From contig NZ_OY780939.1 in NCBI RefSeq assembly GCF_963675975.1, positions 2,046,001 to 2,110,000 of the forward strand: a stretch of 64,000 bases of DNA, in the 5' to 3' direction. The position numbers and the translations under genes are program-made. The DNA comes from Halarcobacter sp. GTDB taxonomy: Bacteria; Campylobacterota; Campylobacteria; Campylobacterales; Arcobacteraceae. The notes under the pieces were generated by a model. That model was given only the letters and a program-made list of their open reading frames with translations. It was not told where the DNA came from and did no database searches. This document shows positions 54,893-64,000 of the stretch, piece by piece (the first letter of the stretch is position 1; the number at the start of each line of letters is the position of its first letter).

Positions 54893-57733
54893 ATGGGTAA
54901 TAATTTACTCAATGACTTATCTTTGAAAATGGGAAGAAGAAATTTCCTTAAACTTGCTTCAATAGGTGCTGGAGTTGGTGTTACATCAATGTTCGCATCA
55001 AGTAATAGTGTTAGAGAAGCTAGTGAAGAAGAGATTAAAAATCCATTTCCTGGATCAAAGAAAGTTAAAACAATATGTAGTATATGTTCTGCTGGTTGTG
55101 GAATAGTTGCAGAAGTACAAAATGGTGTTTGGGTAAGACAAGATGTTGCACAAGATCACCCTATTAGTGAGGGTAGTCATTGTTGTAAAGGTATTGACCA
55201 AATAGATTTAGTTAAAAGTAAACAAAGGGTTAAATATCCTTTAAAAAAAGTAAATGGAAAATGGGAAAGACTTTCTTGGGAAACAGCCATTAAAGAGATC
55301 TCAGAAAAAATGCTTAAACTTAGAGAAGAGAATGGTCCAGATGTGGCTATGTTCTTAGGTTCTGCAAAATTCAATTTACAACAAGCTTTTTATTTTAGAA
55401 AATTTGCTGCTTTATGGGGTACGAATAACATAGATCACGTAGCAAGAATTTGACATAGTGCAACAGTTGCCGGGGTGGCAAATACATGGGGTTATGGTGC
55501 TATGACAAATCATTTTGGTGATGTTGTTGGACATTCTAAAGCGATTTTTATGATAGGTGCGAATTCAGCAGTTGCAAATCCAATTGGATTTAAACATATG
55601 CTGCAAGCAAAAGATAGAAATAATGCAAAATTAATAGTTGTGGATCCAGTATTCACAAAATCTGCTGCAAAAGCGGATCACTACTTGAGAATTAGAACTG
55701 GTACAGATGTTGCTTTTATTTATGGATTATTACATGTGATTTTCAAAAATGGCTGGGAAGATAAAAACTTTATTGAGAGTCGTGTATATGGAATGGAAGA
55801 AGTTAGAGAAGAAGCAAAAAAATGGACACCGGAAGAGACTTCCGATGTAACTGGTATTCCTGCATCTCAAATTGTTCAAATTGCTACATTATTAGCAAAA
55901 ACTAAACCTGCTACAGTTGTATGGGCACTGGGAATTACTCAACACAGTACAGGTACATCAAATACAAGAATACTTCCTATTTTACAATTAGTTCTTGGAA
56001 ATATGGGTAAAAAAGGTGGAGGATGTAATATCATTAGAGGACATGATAATGTTCAAGGTTCTACTGATATGTGTTGTCTTGCTGATAGTTTGCCAGGATA
56101 TTATGGATTAGGTGAAGCATCTTGGAAATATTATGCAAAAGCTTGGGGGCTTGATTTTAATTGGCTTCAAAGCAGATTTGCAGCTCCTAAATGGATGAAT
56201 GAAAAAGGTTTCTCACTTGCAAAATGGTGGCAAGGTGTACTTCAAGAAGAAAAAACATACTCTTCAAGTCCAATTAGAGCTTTATGGGTTCAAGGTACGG
56301 GTATTACATCAATGGCACAAACTGCAAAAGTGCAAGAGGCATTAGATAAATTAGATTTATTAGTTGTTGCTGAACCATTTGTTAATGAGGCTGCTGTTAT
56401 TACTAGTAAAAAAGACAATATCTATATTTTGCCAGTTGGTACACAGTTTGAAACAGAAGGAAGTGTAACAGCAACAAATAGATCTTCTCAATGGAGAAGT
56501 AAAGTTGTTGACCCATTATATGAATCAAAAACAGACCACGAAGTTATGTTTGAATTTGCGAAACAGTTTGGTTTTTATGATGAATATGTTAAAGCTATGA
56601 AAATGGACGTTGTAGATGGTGAATATAAACAAGTTAAAGATGATTTTAATTGGCCTGATGATGCATCAAATGAACTTGCAAGAACAGTAAAAACTATTGG
56701 TCTTGGTGGTTGGACTGCAAAAAGACTTAGAGAACATCAAGAAAATTGGCATATGTTTGACCCTATATCTTTAGAAGGTAGAGGAAAGTACAAAGGTCAA
56801 TATTATGGATTACCTTGGCCAAGTTGGGATACTAAACATCCTGGAAGTCCAATTCTATATGATGTTGATACACCTATGAGTCAAGGTGGTATGGGATTTA
56901 GAAATAGATTTGGATTGGAACATGATGGTGTTTCTCAATTACCAGATGAAAGTGTATCTGTAAAAGGTTCAGATATTAAAGGTGGATACCCAGAAATAAC
57001 TAAAGCTAACATTGAAGAGGTTTTAGGAATAAAACTTACAGATGAAGAAAAAAGAAAAATGGGTGCAAACTGGAAAGTTGACTTAAGTGGAATTATCCAA
57101 GAAAAATGTAATGAAAAAGGTGTTTGTGTTTATGGAAATGCTAAAGCTAGAGCTAAAGTATGGACATTCCCTGACCCTGTTCCAAAACATAGAGAACCTA
57201 TCCACTCACCAAGAATGGATTTAGTAAGAAAATATCCAACTTATGAAGACCAAACAAATAACTTTAGAGTTGATGTTAGATTTAAATCTGAACAAACAGC
57301 ACAAGATTGGTCAAAAGAGTTCCCAACAATGCTTGTAACAATGAGGGTTGTAAACTTAAGTGGTGCTGGTATGTTAGAAAGAACAAGTAAATATCTTTCT
57401 CATATTACACCTGAGATGTTTGCACATATAAATCCTGAACTTGCAGCTCAACATGGCTTAAGAGATGGAGATATGATGTGGTTACATTCACCACAAGGTA
57501 CAAAAATCAAGGTTCAAGCACAATATAGTGATAGAGTAACTCCAGATAGAATCTCTTTACCATATAACTTTGCTGGTGTTATGCAAGGTGTTGATATGAG
57601 TGCAAACTATCCAGAGGGAACTAAGCCTTATGCAATAGGTGAGAGTTCAAATACTATTACAAACTACGGGTTTGATATTATCACTCAGATACCAGAGTTC
57701 AACGCTGGTTTATGTAGAATTGAAAAAGCATAG
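54893..57733 (+). CDS. fdhA: Formate dehydrogenase catalytic subunit, selenocysteine-containing (copy 1)
   Basis: One 946-residue protein reading through TGA at 55451-55453 (Sec187). Tat signal GRRNFLKLASIGAGVGVTSMFAS directs it to the periplasm. [4Fe-4S] Cys ligands are in CSICSAGCGIV and HCCKG; the sequence around Sec is DHVARI-U-HSATVAGVANTWG, the molybdenum/tungsten ligand position of FdnG-type enzymes, with His following. The C-terminal domain binds the two pyranopterin cofactors. It oxidises formate to CO2 and feeds FdhB/FdhC. Splitting it at the TGA would give two false genes. Confidence 0.96.
55451..55492 (+). promoter_or_regulatory. SECIS element of fdhA copy 1
   Basis: TTGCC (55467-55471) pairs with GGCAA (55477-55481) around loop GGGGT, starting 16 bases after the T of TGA. 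Position and G-rich apical loop fit bacterial SECIS. The whole stretch is nearly identical in copy 2. Confidence 0.75.
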
Positions 57734-57742
57734 GAGAGAATG

Positions 57743-58324
57743 ATGAGTGAAATGTCAAGAATGAAATTTTATTGTGATGAAGATAGATGTATTGAGTGTT
57801 ATGCTTGTTCTGTTGGGTGTGCTGAGGCACATGAACTTCCAACAGGAATAAACAGAAGAAAAGTTATAACTCTTAATGCCGGAAAAGAAGGTTTAGAGTA
57901 CTCATTATCTATTGCTTGTATGCATTGTACAGATGCTCCTTGTGAGCAAGTTTGTCCGGTGGATTGTTTTTATATAAGAGAAGATGGAATTGTATTACAT
58001 GATAAACATAAATGTATAGGTTGTGGTTATTGTTTATATGCTTGTCCGTTTGGTGCTCCTCAATTTCCAAGAGATGGGGCATTTGGTATTAAAGGTGCTA
58101 TGGATAAATGTACTATGTGTGCAGGTGGTCCAGAAGAGACTAATTCACATGAGGAAAGACATCTTTATGGTCAAAATAGAATTGCAGAAGGGAAAGTTCC
58201 TTTATGTGCTGCTGTTTGTGCTACAAATGCTTTACTTGTTGGGGATTCTCAAAAAGTATCTGAAATATATAGACAAAGAGTTTTATCAAGAGGGCACAAG
58301 CATTCTAAAACTCAAGAGATATAA
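57743..58324 (+). CDS. fdhB: Formate dehydrogenase iron-sulfur subunit (copy 1)
   Basis: A 193-residue electron-transfer subunit with four Cys groups for [4Fe-4S] clusters: CIECYACSVGC, CMHCTDAPCEQVCPVDC, CIGCGYCLYACPFG and CTMCAGG with a later CAAVCATN. It lacks the C-terminal membrane anchor of E. coli FdnH. ATG 57743 has AGGAGA five bases ahead; ATG 57740 is also possible. It has no signal peptide and is probably co-exported with FdhA by its Tat signal. Confidence 0.93.
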   Translation: MSEMSRMKFYCDEDRCIECYACSVGCAEAHELPTGINRRKVITLNAGKEGLEYSLSIACMHCTDAPCEQVCPVDCFYIREDGIVLHDKHKCIGCGYCLYACPFGAPQFPRDGAFGIKGAMDKCTMCAGGPEETNSHEERHLYGQNRIAEGKVPLCAAVCATNALLVGDSQKVSEIYRQRVLSRGHKHSKTQEI

Positions 58325-58333
58325 AGAGTTAAC

Positions 58334-59227
58334 ATGAAGTTAAAATACATAGTAATTTTACTTCTTGCACTAGGGTCACTTGCAATTGCAAGTGATAGTG
58401 CAATCTGGGGTAAAGATTTAATACCTAATATCTTAGCTTACGATAAGGAAGGCAGCCTTCATTTAGGAAAAATTTTTACACTTTTACAAGGTAAATATTT
58501 TTCTATGGTTTTCTTAGCTATTGCACTTGGAGTGCCAGCTGTATTTTTATTACATTATTTAGTAATAGGACCTATGATATTTTCCCATGATAGAAAGAAA
58601 ATACCAGTATTTACCATATTTCATAGGGTTATACATTGGTTAGCTGGAATCTCTTTTATTGTATTAGTTCCAACTGGATTAATTATGATTTTTGGTTCAT
58701 CATTTGGAGGTGGAAGTTTTGTAAGGGTTTGTAAAGAATTACATGCTATTGCAACACCACTTTTTTGTATAGCAGTTATACCTATGCTTTTAATGTGGTT
58801 AAAAGAGATGCTTCCAACAAGTGATGATATAAAATGGATGATGATTATGGGTGGATACCTAAATAAAAGAAAAGATCCAATTCCTGCAGGAAAATTTAAT
58901 GCAGGACAAAAAATGTGGTTTTGGCTTTGTACTTTAGGTGGTATAGTTATGATTTTGACAGGTGCAGCTATGTACTTTCAAGATTTTAATTTATCTATAA
59001 TCAAAGCATTAGAAATATCACAAATTGATTTTCTAAGAGGAAGTGCAATTGTTCATAATATATTAGGAATGGCAGTTGTTGCATTGTTTATGACACACAT
59101 TTATATGTCTGTTTTTGCAATAAAAGGTGCAATTCATAGTATGATTTCTGGTTTAAAAGAGGAAGAAGAAGTAGAAATTCTTCATAGTACATACTATAAA
59201 AAACTTAAAAAAGAACAAAAAATATAA
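58334..59227 (+). CDS. fdhC: Formate dehydrogenase cytochrome b subunit
   Basis: A 297-residue FdnI/FdoI-type membrane protein with a signal-like first segment and four to five helices. IFHRVIHWLAGISFIVLVPTGLIMI, the CKELHAIATPLF helix and IVHNILGMAVVALFMTHIYMSVFA carry the haem-binding His residues. It passes electrons from FdhB to menaquinone. It starts 9 bp after fdhB and is followed at once by a strong terminator, so it ends the first fdh operon. Confidence 0.92.
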   Translation: MKLKYIVILLLALGSLAIASDSAIWGKDLIPNILAYDKEGSLHLGKIFTLLQGKYFSMVFLAIALGVPAVFLLHYLVIGPMIFSHDRKKIPVFTIFHRVIHWLAGISFIVLVPTGLIMIFGSSFGGGSFVRVCKELHAIATPLFCIAVIPMLLMWLKEMLPTSDDIKWMMIMGGYLNKRKDPIPAGKFNAGQKMWFWLCTLGGIVMILTGAAMYFQDFNLSIIKALEISQIDFLRGSAIVHNILGMAVVALFMTHIYMSVFAIKGAIHSMISGLKEEEEVEILHSTYYKKLKKEQKI

Positions 59228-59256
59228 AAATCCTCTCATTTTTGAGAGGATTTTTT
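59226..59256 (+). terminator. Strong rho-independent terminator after fdhC
   Basis: AAAAATCCTCTCA pairs with TGAGAGGATTTTT around loop TTTT and runs into six T residues. It separates the two fdh operons. Confidence 0.92.
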
Positions 59257-59359
59257 CTTAAAAATTTAAAAATTAAAAAAAATTTTAAAATTCTTTTATT
59301 TTTATAAAAAAATTAACTATTAATGAAAAAAAATAATCAATAAAATTTCACTGTTTTTT

Positions 59360-59380
59360 AATGTGCAAAATTGGCATATT
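59360..59380. promoter_or_regulatory. Candidate operator, AATGTGC-N7-GCATATT
   Basis: Third copy of the TATGC-N7-GCATA motif, with one G-T wobble in the left arm (AATGTGC) and spacer AAAATTG. It is 329 bp before the chaperone start. Confidence 0.45.
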
Positions 59381-59573
59381 TTTAAAATTATGATTATTTG
59401 GGAATATTAAAAAAAATAGATATGTCATTAAAATGTCACTATAAAAATTAGTAAATAAATATTGTCAAAAAAAAGTGTTTCAAAAGTTTACATAAACTAT
59501 TCTATAAGCGATTATATCAAGTGTTCTAGCGATATTAACTAAGTAGATTTTAAACTTTCTGTATTACAATTAG

Positions 59574-59591
59574 GGTAAATAAAAATTTACC
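59574..59591. promoter_or_regulatory. Candidate operator, GGTAAA-N6-TTTACC
   Basis: Perfect outer arms with spacer TAAAAA; same length and arms as the site at 52044 before the first fdh gene set. Confidence 0.6.
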
Positions 59592-59688
59592 AAATTGATT
59601 TTGGGAGATTTTTAAATAGTTGAAATAGATGACAAAAATTGTCCTATTTTCAGATAAACAAAAATTATTTTTTATTTATGAGGAAATT

Positions 59689-60462
59689 ATGAAAGAAGAA
59701 GAGATTAATAAAGCAAGAGCAATATACTATAAAATTTTTAGTAGTTTTTTTGTTTACACAAAAGACAGTGATAGATATTTTAATCTACTAAATCTATTAA
59801 ATATTGTTAGAGAAAATCCATTAAACGATTCTTCAAAAGAAGCATTAGAAAATATTCTAAAAAAACTACAAAAAGATTCAAATGTAGTTTTATTACAAGA
59901 ATATGATGATATCTTTGATAATCCACATACTGCTCAAGTTAGAACAACTGCATCATACTACCATGAAGGTATAGAAAGTGGTAGAAAAAGAGTTGAAATG
60001 CAAAACTTTTTAGCAAAAACAAAAATAAGAAGAGATGAAAAAGTTTATTCTGACTATGAAGATAATATTGGATTTATTTTTACAGTGCTAAATGAACTTT
60101 GTGAACTACAAGCAAAAGGATATGATGAATATAAAAGTACTGTTCATTGTATTTTTGAACAGATTTTAAATGAGTTTGTAGATGAATTTTCAAAAGAGTT
60201 ATATGAGCATAACAGTTCTGATATTTATAAAGATGTTATTGTTGTATTAAAAGCATTTATTGAGTTTGAAAGACTTTATTTAGAAGTTTCAAAACCAATT
60301 ATAAAACAAAAACCATCTATAAGTAAAAAAGAAGAGTCTATTTCTGAAGAAGAAAAAGAGAGAAGAGCTAGAAATAAAGCTATGAAAGCACTTGGACCAA
60401 AAAATAATCAAGATGAATCTTGTCCGGTATTTGTAGCATCAAATGTTGAGGATGACATTTAG
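59689..60462 (+). CDS. TorD/DmsD-family chaperone for formate dehydrogenase (copy 2)
   Basis: A 257-residue paralogue of the protein at 53775. INKARAIYYKIFSSFFVY, TTASYYHEGIESGRKRVEMQNFLAKTKIRRDE and YEDNIGFIFTVLNEL correspond region by region. It has a longer Lys/Glu-rich tail ending in DESCPVFVASN. ATG 59689 is chosen because it matches the paralogue's start and has AGGA four bases ahead; an in-frame ATG at 59629 adds 20 unmatched residues. It opens the second fdh operon. Confidence 0.82.
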   Translation: MKEEEINKARAIYYKIFSSFFVYTKDSDRYFNLLNLLNIVRENPLNDSSKEALENILKKLQKDSNVVLLQEYDDIFDNPHTAQVRTTASYYHEGIESGRKRVEMQNFLAKTKIRRDEKVYSDYEDNIGFIFTVLNELCELQAKGYDEYKSTVHCIFEQILNEFVDEFSKELYEHNSSDIYKDVIVVLKAFIEFERLYLEVSKPIIKQKPSISKKEESISEEEKERRARNKAMKALGPKNNQDESCPVFVASNVEDDI

Positions 60463-60555
60463 CCATCCTTTTTCATGGGCTTCAAATAAGACAAATTAAT
60501 TTGTCTTATTTGAGTCTCATCAAAAGGGGACTAATCACAATTAAAGGAGACAGCT

Positions 60556-60762
60556 ATGCAAGAGAGTAGAAGAAATTTTGCCAAAAAAACTGCGATAGTT
60601 GTTGGTGCTACTGCTGTGGGTGCCACTGCGTTAGCTGCTGCTAACAGTTCTTCTGTAAGAGAAGCAGATTCGAATGGTGTTGTTATAGGACACTCACCTA
60701 AAAAAGAGGTTCTATATAAAAAATCTAAAGCTTGGGAAGAGTTTTATAAACAAGCTTTATAA
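60556..60762 (+). CDS. Small Tat-signal protein of the formate dehydrogenase region (copy 2)
   Basis: A 68-residue paralogue of the 54669 product: twin-arginine SRRNFAKKTAIVVGATAVGA, then SNGVVIGHSPKKEVLYKKSKAWEEFYKQAL. The tail is conserved between copies (KKE-LYK-AWEEFYK) while the signal has drifted. AAAGGAGA precedes the ATG and fdhA copy 2 starts 21 bp later. Confidence 0.85.
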   Translation: MQESRRNFAKKTAIVVGATAVGATALAAANSSSVREADSNGVVIGHSPKKEVLYKKSKAWEEFYKQAL

Positions 60763-60783
60763 TAAAAGTCAAAGGGGTTTTAT

Positions 60784-63609
60784 ATGTCACAAAGTACATA
60801 TGAAGCACTGAATGCAAGAGTAGGGAGAAGAGCTTTTATTAAAATGGCTGCTATTGCTACTGCTGCAGGTGCTACTAGCGCTTTGGCAAATGATGGTGTA
60901 ACTAGAGAGGCTACGGCTGAGGAAGTAAAAAATCCTTTCCCAGGGTCTACAAAAGTTAAAACTATCTGTAATGCATGCTCTGTTGGGTGTGGTATTATTG
61001 CTGAAGTACATAACGGTGTTTGGGTAAGACAAGAGGTTGCACAAGACCATCCTATTTCATTAGGTGGGCATTGTTGTAAAGGTGCTGATATGATTGATAT
61101 GGTTAGGTCTGAAGTTAGACTTAAACATCCAATGGTAAAAGAGAAAGGTAAATGGAAAAGAATCTCTTGGGATGAAGCCTATACTAGAATCTCTGATAAA
61201 ATGAACGAACTACATAATACTGTAGGTTCAGATGCGGTTCAATTTTTAGGATCAGCGAAAATGAATTCAGAGCAAGCTTATTATTTTAGAAAGTTTGCTG
61301 CAATGTATGGAACAAACAATATAGATCATCAAGCTAGAATCTGACATAGTGCAACAGTTGCCGGTGTGGCAAATACATGGGGTTATGGCGCTATGACTAA
61401 CTCACTTGGAGATATCCAAAACGCAAAAGCTATTATTATATTTGGAGCAAATCCTGCGGTTAATCACCCAGTTGGTTTCGGACATTTTTTAAAAGCTAAA
61501 GAAAGAAATAATGCGAAAATTATTGTTGTTGATCCAGTTTATACAAAAACTGCTGCAAAAGCGGATCATTACTGTAGAGTAAGACCTGGTACAGATATTC
61601 CATTTATGTATGGAATGTTACATCTTATCTTCAAAAATGGATGGCATAATGAAAGTTTCATTAACGATAGAGTTTATGGAATGGACGATGTTATGGAAGA
61701 AGCTAAAAAGTGGACTCCAGAGTTAGTTGAAGATGTTACAGGAGTTCCTGCTGATAAATTAATTCAAATAACAAGATTATATGCTAAAAACACTCCAGGT
61801 ACATTAATCTGGGCAATGGGTTTAACACAACATACTATTGGTTCATCTAATACAAGATTAGCTCCAATTTTACAACTTGCTCTTGGAAATATGGGACAAG
61901 AAGGTGGTGGAACTAACATCTTAAGAGGACACGATAATGTTCAAGGTGCTACAGATATGGGTTGTTTATCTGATACACTTCCAGGATATTACGGATTATC
62001 TGAAGGTTCATGGAAATATTTTGCTAAATCTTGGGGAATTGATTTTGAATGGCTACAAGGTAGATTTAAATCACCTGAATGGATGGGTAAAAAAGGTTTC
62101 ACATTAGCTAGATGGTGGGCTGGTGTACTTGATGGTAAAAATGGTAATGACAAAATTGACAATGCTGGAACAAACTTAAAAGCTTTATTTGTAATGGGTA
62201 ATGGTATTACTTCAATTGCACAACAAGCTAAAGTTAAAGAGGGTCTTGACAATTTAGAAATGTTAGTTATCAGTGATCCATTTGTAAATGAAGCTGCTAT
62301 TTTAACTGATAAACAAGATGATGTATTTATTTTACCTGCTGCAACACAGTTTGAAACAAGTGGTACAGTTGTAGCTACAAATAGAACTGCACAATGGAGA
62401 AATAAAGTTATTGAACCAATGTATGAGTCTAAAACAGACCATGAAGTTTTATTTGAATTATCAAAAAGACTTGGTTTTTATGAACAATATACTGCAGCTA
62501 TGAGAGGTGATAAAAAAGACTTTACATGGCCAGAAGATGCAACTAATGAGATTGCAAGAATCATTAAAACTATTGGTTTAACTGGATGGACAGCAGAAAG
62601 AGTTAAAAAACATACTGAAAATTGGCATATGTTTGACCAAATCTCTGGTAGAGGTTATGGTGAAATGAAAGGTGAATATTATGGATTACCATGGCCTTGT
62701 TGGACAGAAAAACACTCTGGAAGTCCAATTCTTTATAACATCGACAGAAGTGTTGCTGACGGTGGTATGGGATTCAGAAATAGATTTGGATTGGAGCATG
62801 ATGGAGTTTCTCAATTAGCAGGAAAAGGTAGTGCACCAAAAGGTTCAGCTAATCCTAATGGTTATCCAGAAATTACAAGAGATAACATTGAAGAGGTTCT
62901 TGGAATCAAATTAACTGAAGATGAAAAACAAAGAATTGGTAAAAACTGGAAAGTTGATACTTCAAATATTATTGCTGAAAAATGTATGGAAGCAGGTGTT
63001 GCACCTTATGGAAATGCAAGAGCAAGAGCAAAAGTATGGACATTCCCAGATCAAATTCCAATGCACAGAGAGCCATTACACTCTCCTAGAGCAGATTTAG
63101 TTAAAAAATATCCTTCTTATGCTGATAAAGGAAACCACTTTAGAGTTGATACTAAGTATGTTTCTAAACAAGCAGAGAAAGATTGGTCAAAAGAGTTCCC
63201 AATTAACCTTGTTACTGCAAGACTAGTTAATATGAATGGTGCAGGTATGGAAAATAGAGCAAGTAAATATTTAGCTGCTTTAACTCCAGAAATGTTCTGT
63301 AATATTAACCCTGATTTAGCAGGAAGAATGGGAATTAGAGATGGTTCTATGATGTGGATTCATTCACCAGAAGGAACTAAAATTAAAGTTAAAGCTAAAT
63401 ACTCTCACGCAGTTAGTGAAGATAGAGTTTGGTTACCATTCCATTTTGCTGGACATTTCCAAGGTGAAGATTTATCTCAGAAATATCCAGAAGGATTAAA
63501 ACCTTATGCAGTAGGTGAAAGTGCAAATACAGTAACTAACTACGGTTATGACATCATTACTCAGATTCCTGAGACTAAAGGTGGATTATGCCGAGTAGAG
63601 CCAGCGTAA
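60784..63609 (+). CDS. fdhA: Formate dehydrogenase catalytic subunit, selenocysteine-containing (copy 2)
   Basis: One 941-residue protein reading through TGA at 61342-61344 (Sec187, the same residue number as copy 1). Tat signal GRRAFIKMAAIATAAGATSALA; [4Fe-4S] ligands in CNACSVGCGII and HCCKG; Sec context DHQARI-U-HSATVAGVANTWG. Long stretches match copy 1, such as GLPWP, GGMGFRNRFGLEHDGVSQL and KVWTFPD. It is probably a separately regulated isoenzyme made by tandem duplication. Confidence 0.96.
61342..61383 (+). promoter_or_regulatory. SECIS element of fdhA copy 2
   Basis: TTGCC (61358-61362) and GGCAA (61368-61372) flank loop GGTGT. The 42 bases from the TGA differ from copy 1 at a single loop base. 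Confidence 0.75.
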
Positions 63610-63619
63610 GGAGTAAGAG

Positions 63620-64000
63620 ATGAGTAATGTAGAAAATGCTAGATTAAAATTTTATTGTGATGAAAATAGATGTATCTCTTGCGATGGATGTTCAGTAGCT
63701 TGTGCTGAAGCACATGAACTTCCAGCAGGGATTAATAGAAGAAAAGTAATTACTTTGAATGAGGGAATCGAAGGATTAGAGTATTCATTGTCAATTGCTT
63801 GTATGCACTGTACTGATGCACCTTGTGAACAAGTATGTCCAGTTGATTGTTTCTATGTGAGACAAGATGGAATCGTACTTCATGACAAAGAAAAATGCAT
63901 CGGTTGTGCTTATTGTTTATATGCTTGTCCTTTTGGAGCACCTCAATTTCCACAAGATGGAGCTTTTGGTACAAAAGGAGCTATGGACAAATGTACAATG
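63620..64000 (+). CDS. fdhB: Formate dehydrogenase iron-sulfur subunit (copy 2), cut by window edge
   Basis: The first 127 residues are visible and open to the right edge. They match copy 1 closely: CISCDGCSVACAEAHELPAGINRRKVI, CMHCTDAPCEQVCPVDCF, CIGCAYCLYACPFGAPQFP. AAGGAG precedes ATG 63620. It follows fdhA copy 2 by 10 bp, repeating the first operon's order, so an fdhC copy may lie beyond the window. Confidence 0.93.
   Translation, partial: MSNVENARLKFYCDENRCISCDGCSVACAEAHELPAGINRRKVITLNEGIEGLEYSLSIACMHCTDAPCEQVCPVDCFYVRQDGIVLHDKEKCIGCAYCLYACPFGAPQFPQDGAFGTKGAMDKCTM

Larger units (their letters stand above)
59228..59628 (+). other. 401-bp control region between the two fdh operons
   Basis: No gene is visible. 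It holds the fdhC terminator, one imperfect AATGTGC-N7-GCATATT site (59360-59380) and one GGTAAA-N6-TTTACC site (59574-59591), so it has both motifs found before the first operon. The rest is very AT-rich. Confidence 0.6.

Noticed and set aside
54893-57733. Frameshifted or broken fdhA pseudogenes at both loci
   Set aside because: The interruption is an in-frame TGA at the metal-ligand position with a SECIS hairpin, in both copies, and the full Sec machinery is encoded nearby.

Overview
The window is AT-rich and densely coded. Several features point to a Campylobacterota genome, most likely Arcobacter in the broad sense (Arcobacteraceae): histidine kinases with the HQWRQPL H-box, the order aroB / mscS / mtaB / ftsH-like / bioV, a Fur regulator, Tat-exported selenocysteine formate dehydrogenases and abundant Cache-type sensors. 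The family assignment is inferred from gene content; no rRNA gene is present to confirm it.

Region 1 (1-18903) is a type I secretion and adhesion locus. It holds the C-terminal part of a giant repetitive adhesin that runs off the left edge. Next come a methyltransferase-TPR-glycosyltransferase fusion, a LapB-type ABC transporter with a degenerate C39 domain, an HlyD/LapC adaptor, a membrane Cache protein without an output domain, and a MotA/ExbB-like plus MotB/OmpA-like proton-channel pair. They are followed by a TolC protein with a very long helical extension ending in a SPOR-like domain, a LapD-type degenerate GGDEF-EAL receptor, a lipoprotein and a Sel1-repeat protein. The suggested picture is proton-powered, c-di-GMP-gated export and retention of an adhesin. 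No LapG protease is visible.

Region 2 (19010-29365) has a solute-binding protein next to a PAS histidine kinase, a divergent tRNA-Glu, an envelope-lipid cluster (LTA-synthase-like, EptA-like, PAP2, DgkA), Fur with a 45-aa membrane protein upstream, a TSUP permease and a DsbA-like thioredoxin. Region 3 (29498-36008) is the run aroB-mscS-mtaB-pseudo-FtsH-bioV-mog, with short gaps or overlaps between genes. Region 4 (36032-39295) has a cytoplasmic chemoreceptor paired with a PAS protein and a DASS anion transporter.

Region 5 (39316-43682) contains the complete selenocysteine machinery: selB, selA, tRNA-Sec and selD. SelD is itself a selenoprotein, because its true start lies upstream of an in-frame TGA. 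Region 6 (44093-51927) has a Tat-exported transglutaminase with a MerT/MerP-like pair, a Cache chemoreceptor, and a binding protein / kinase / response regulator / Panacea-like operon.

Region 7 (52075-64000) carries two tandem formate dehydrogenase operons. Each has a TorD-type chaperone, a small Tat protein, an FdhA with TGA-encoded selenocysteine at residue 187, and an FdhB; the first also has a ferredoxin-like protein and FdhC. The second operon runs off the right edge. Two shared inverted-repeat motifs link selD, the transglutaminase, the two-component operon and both fdh operons, which suggests a formate/selenium regulon.
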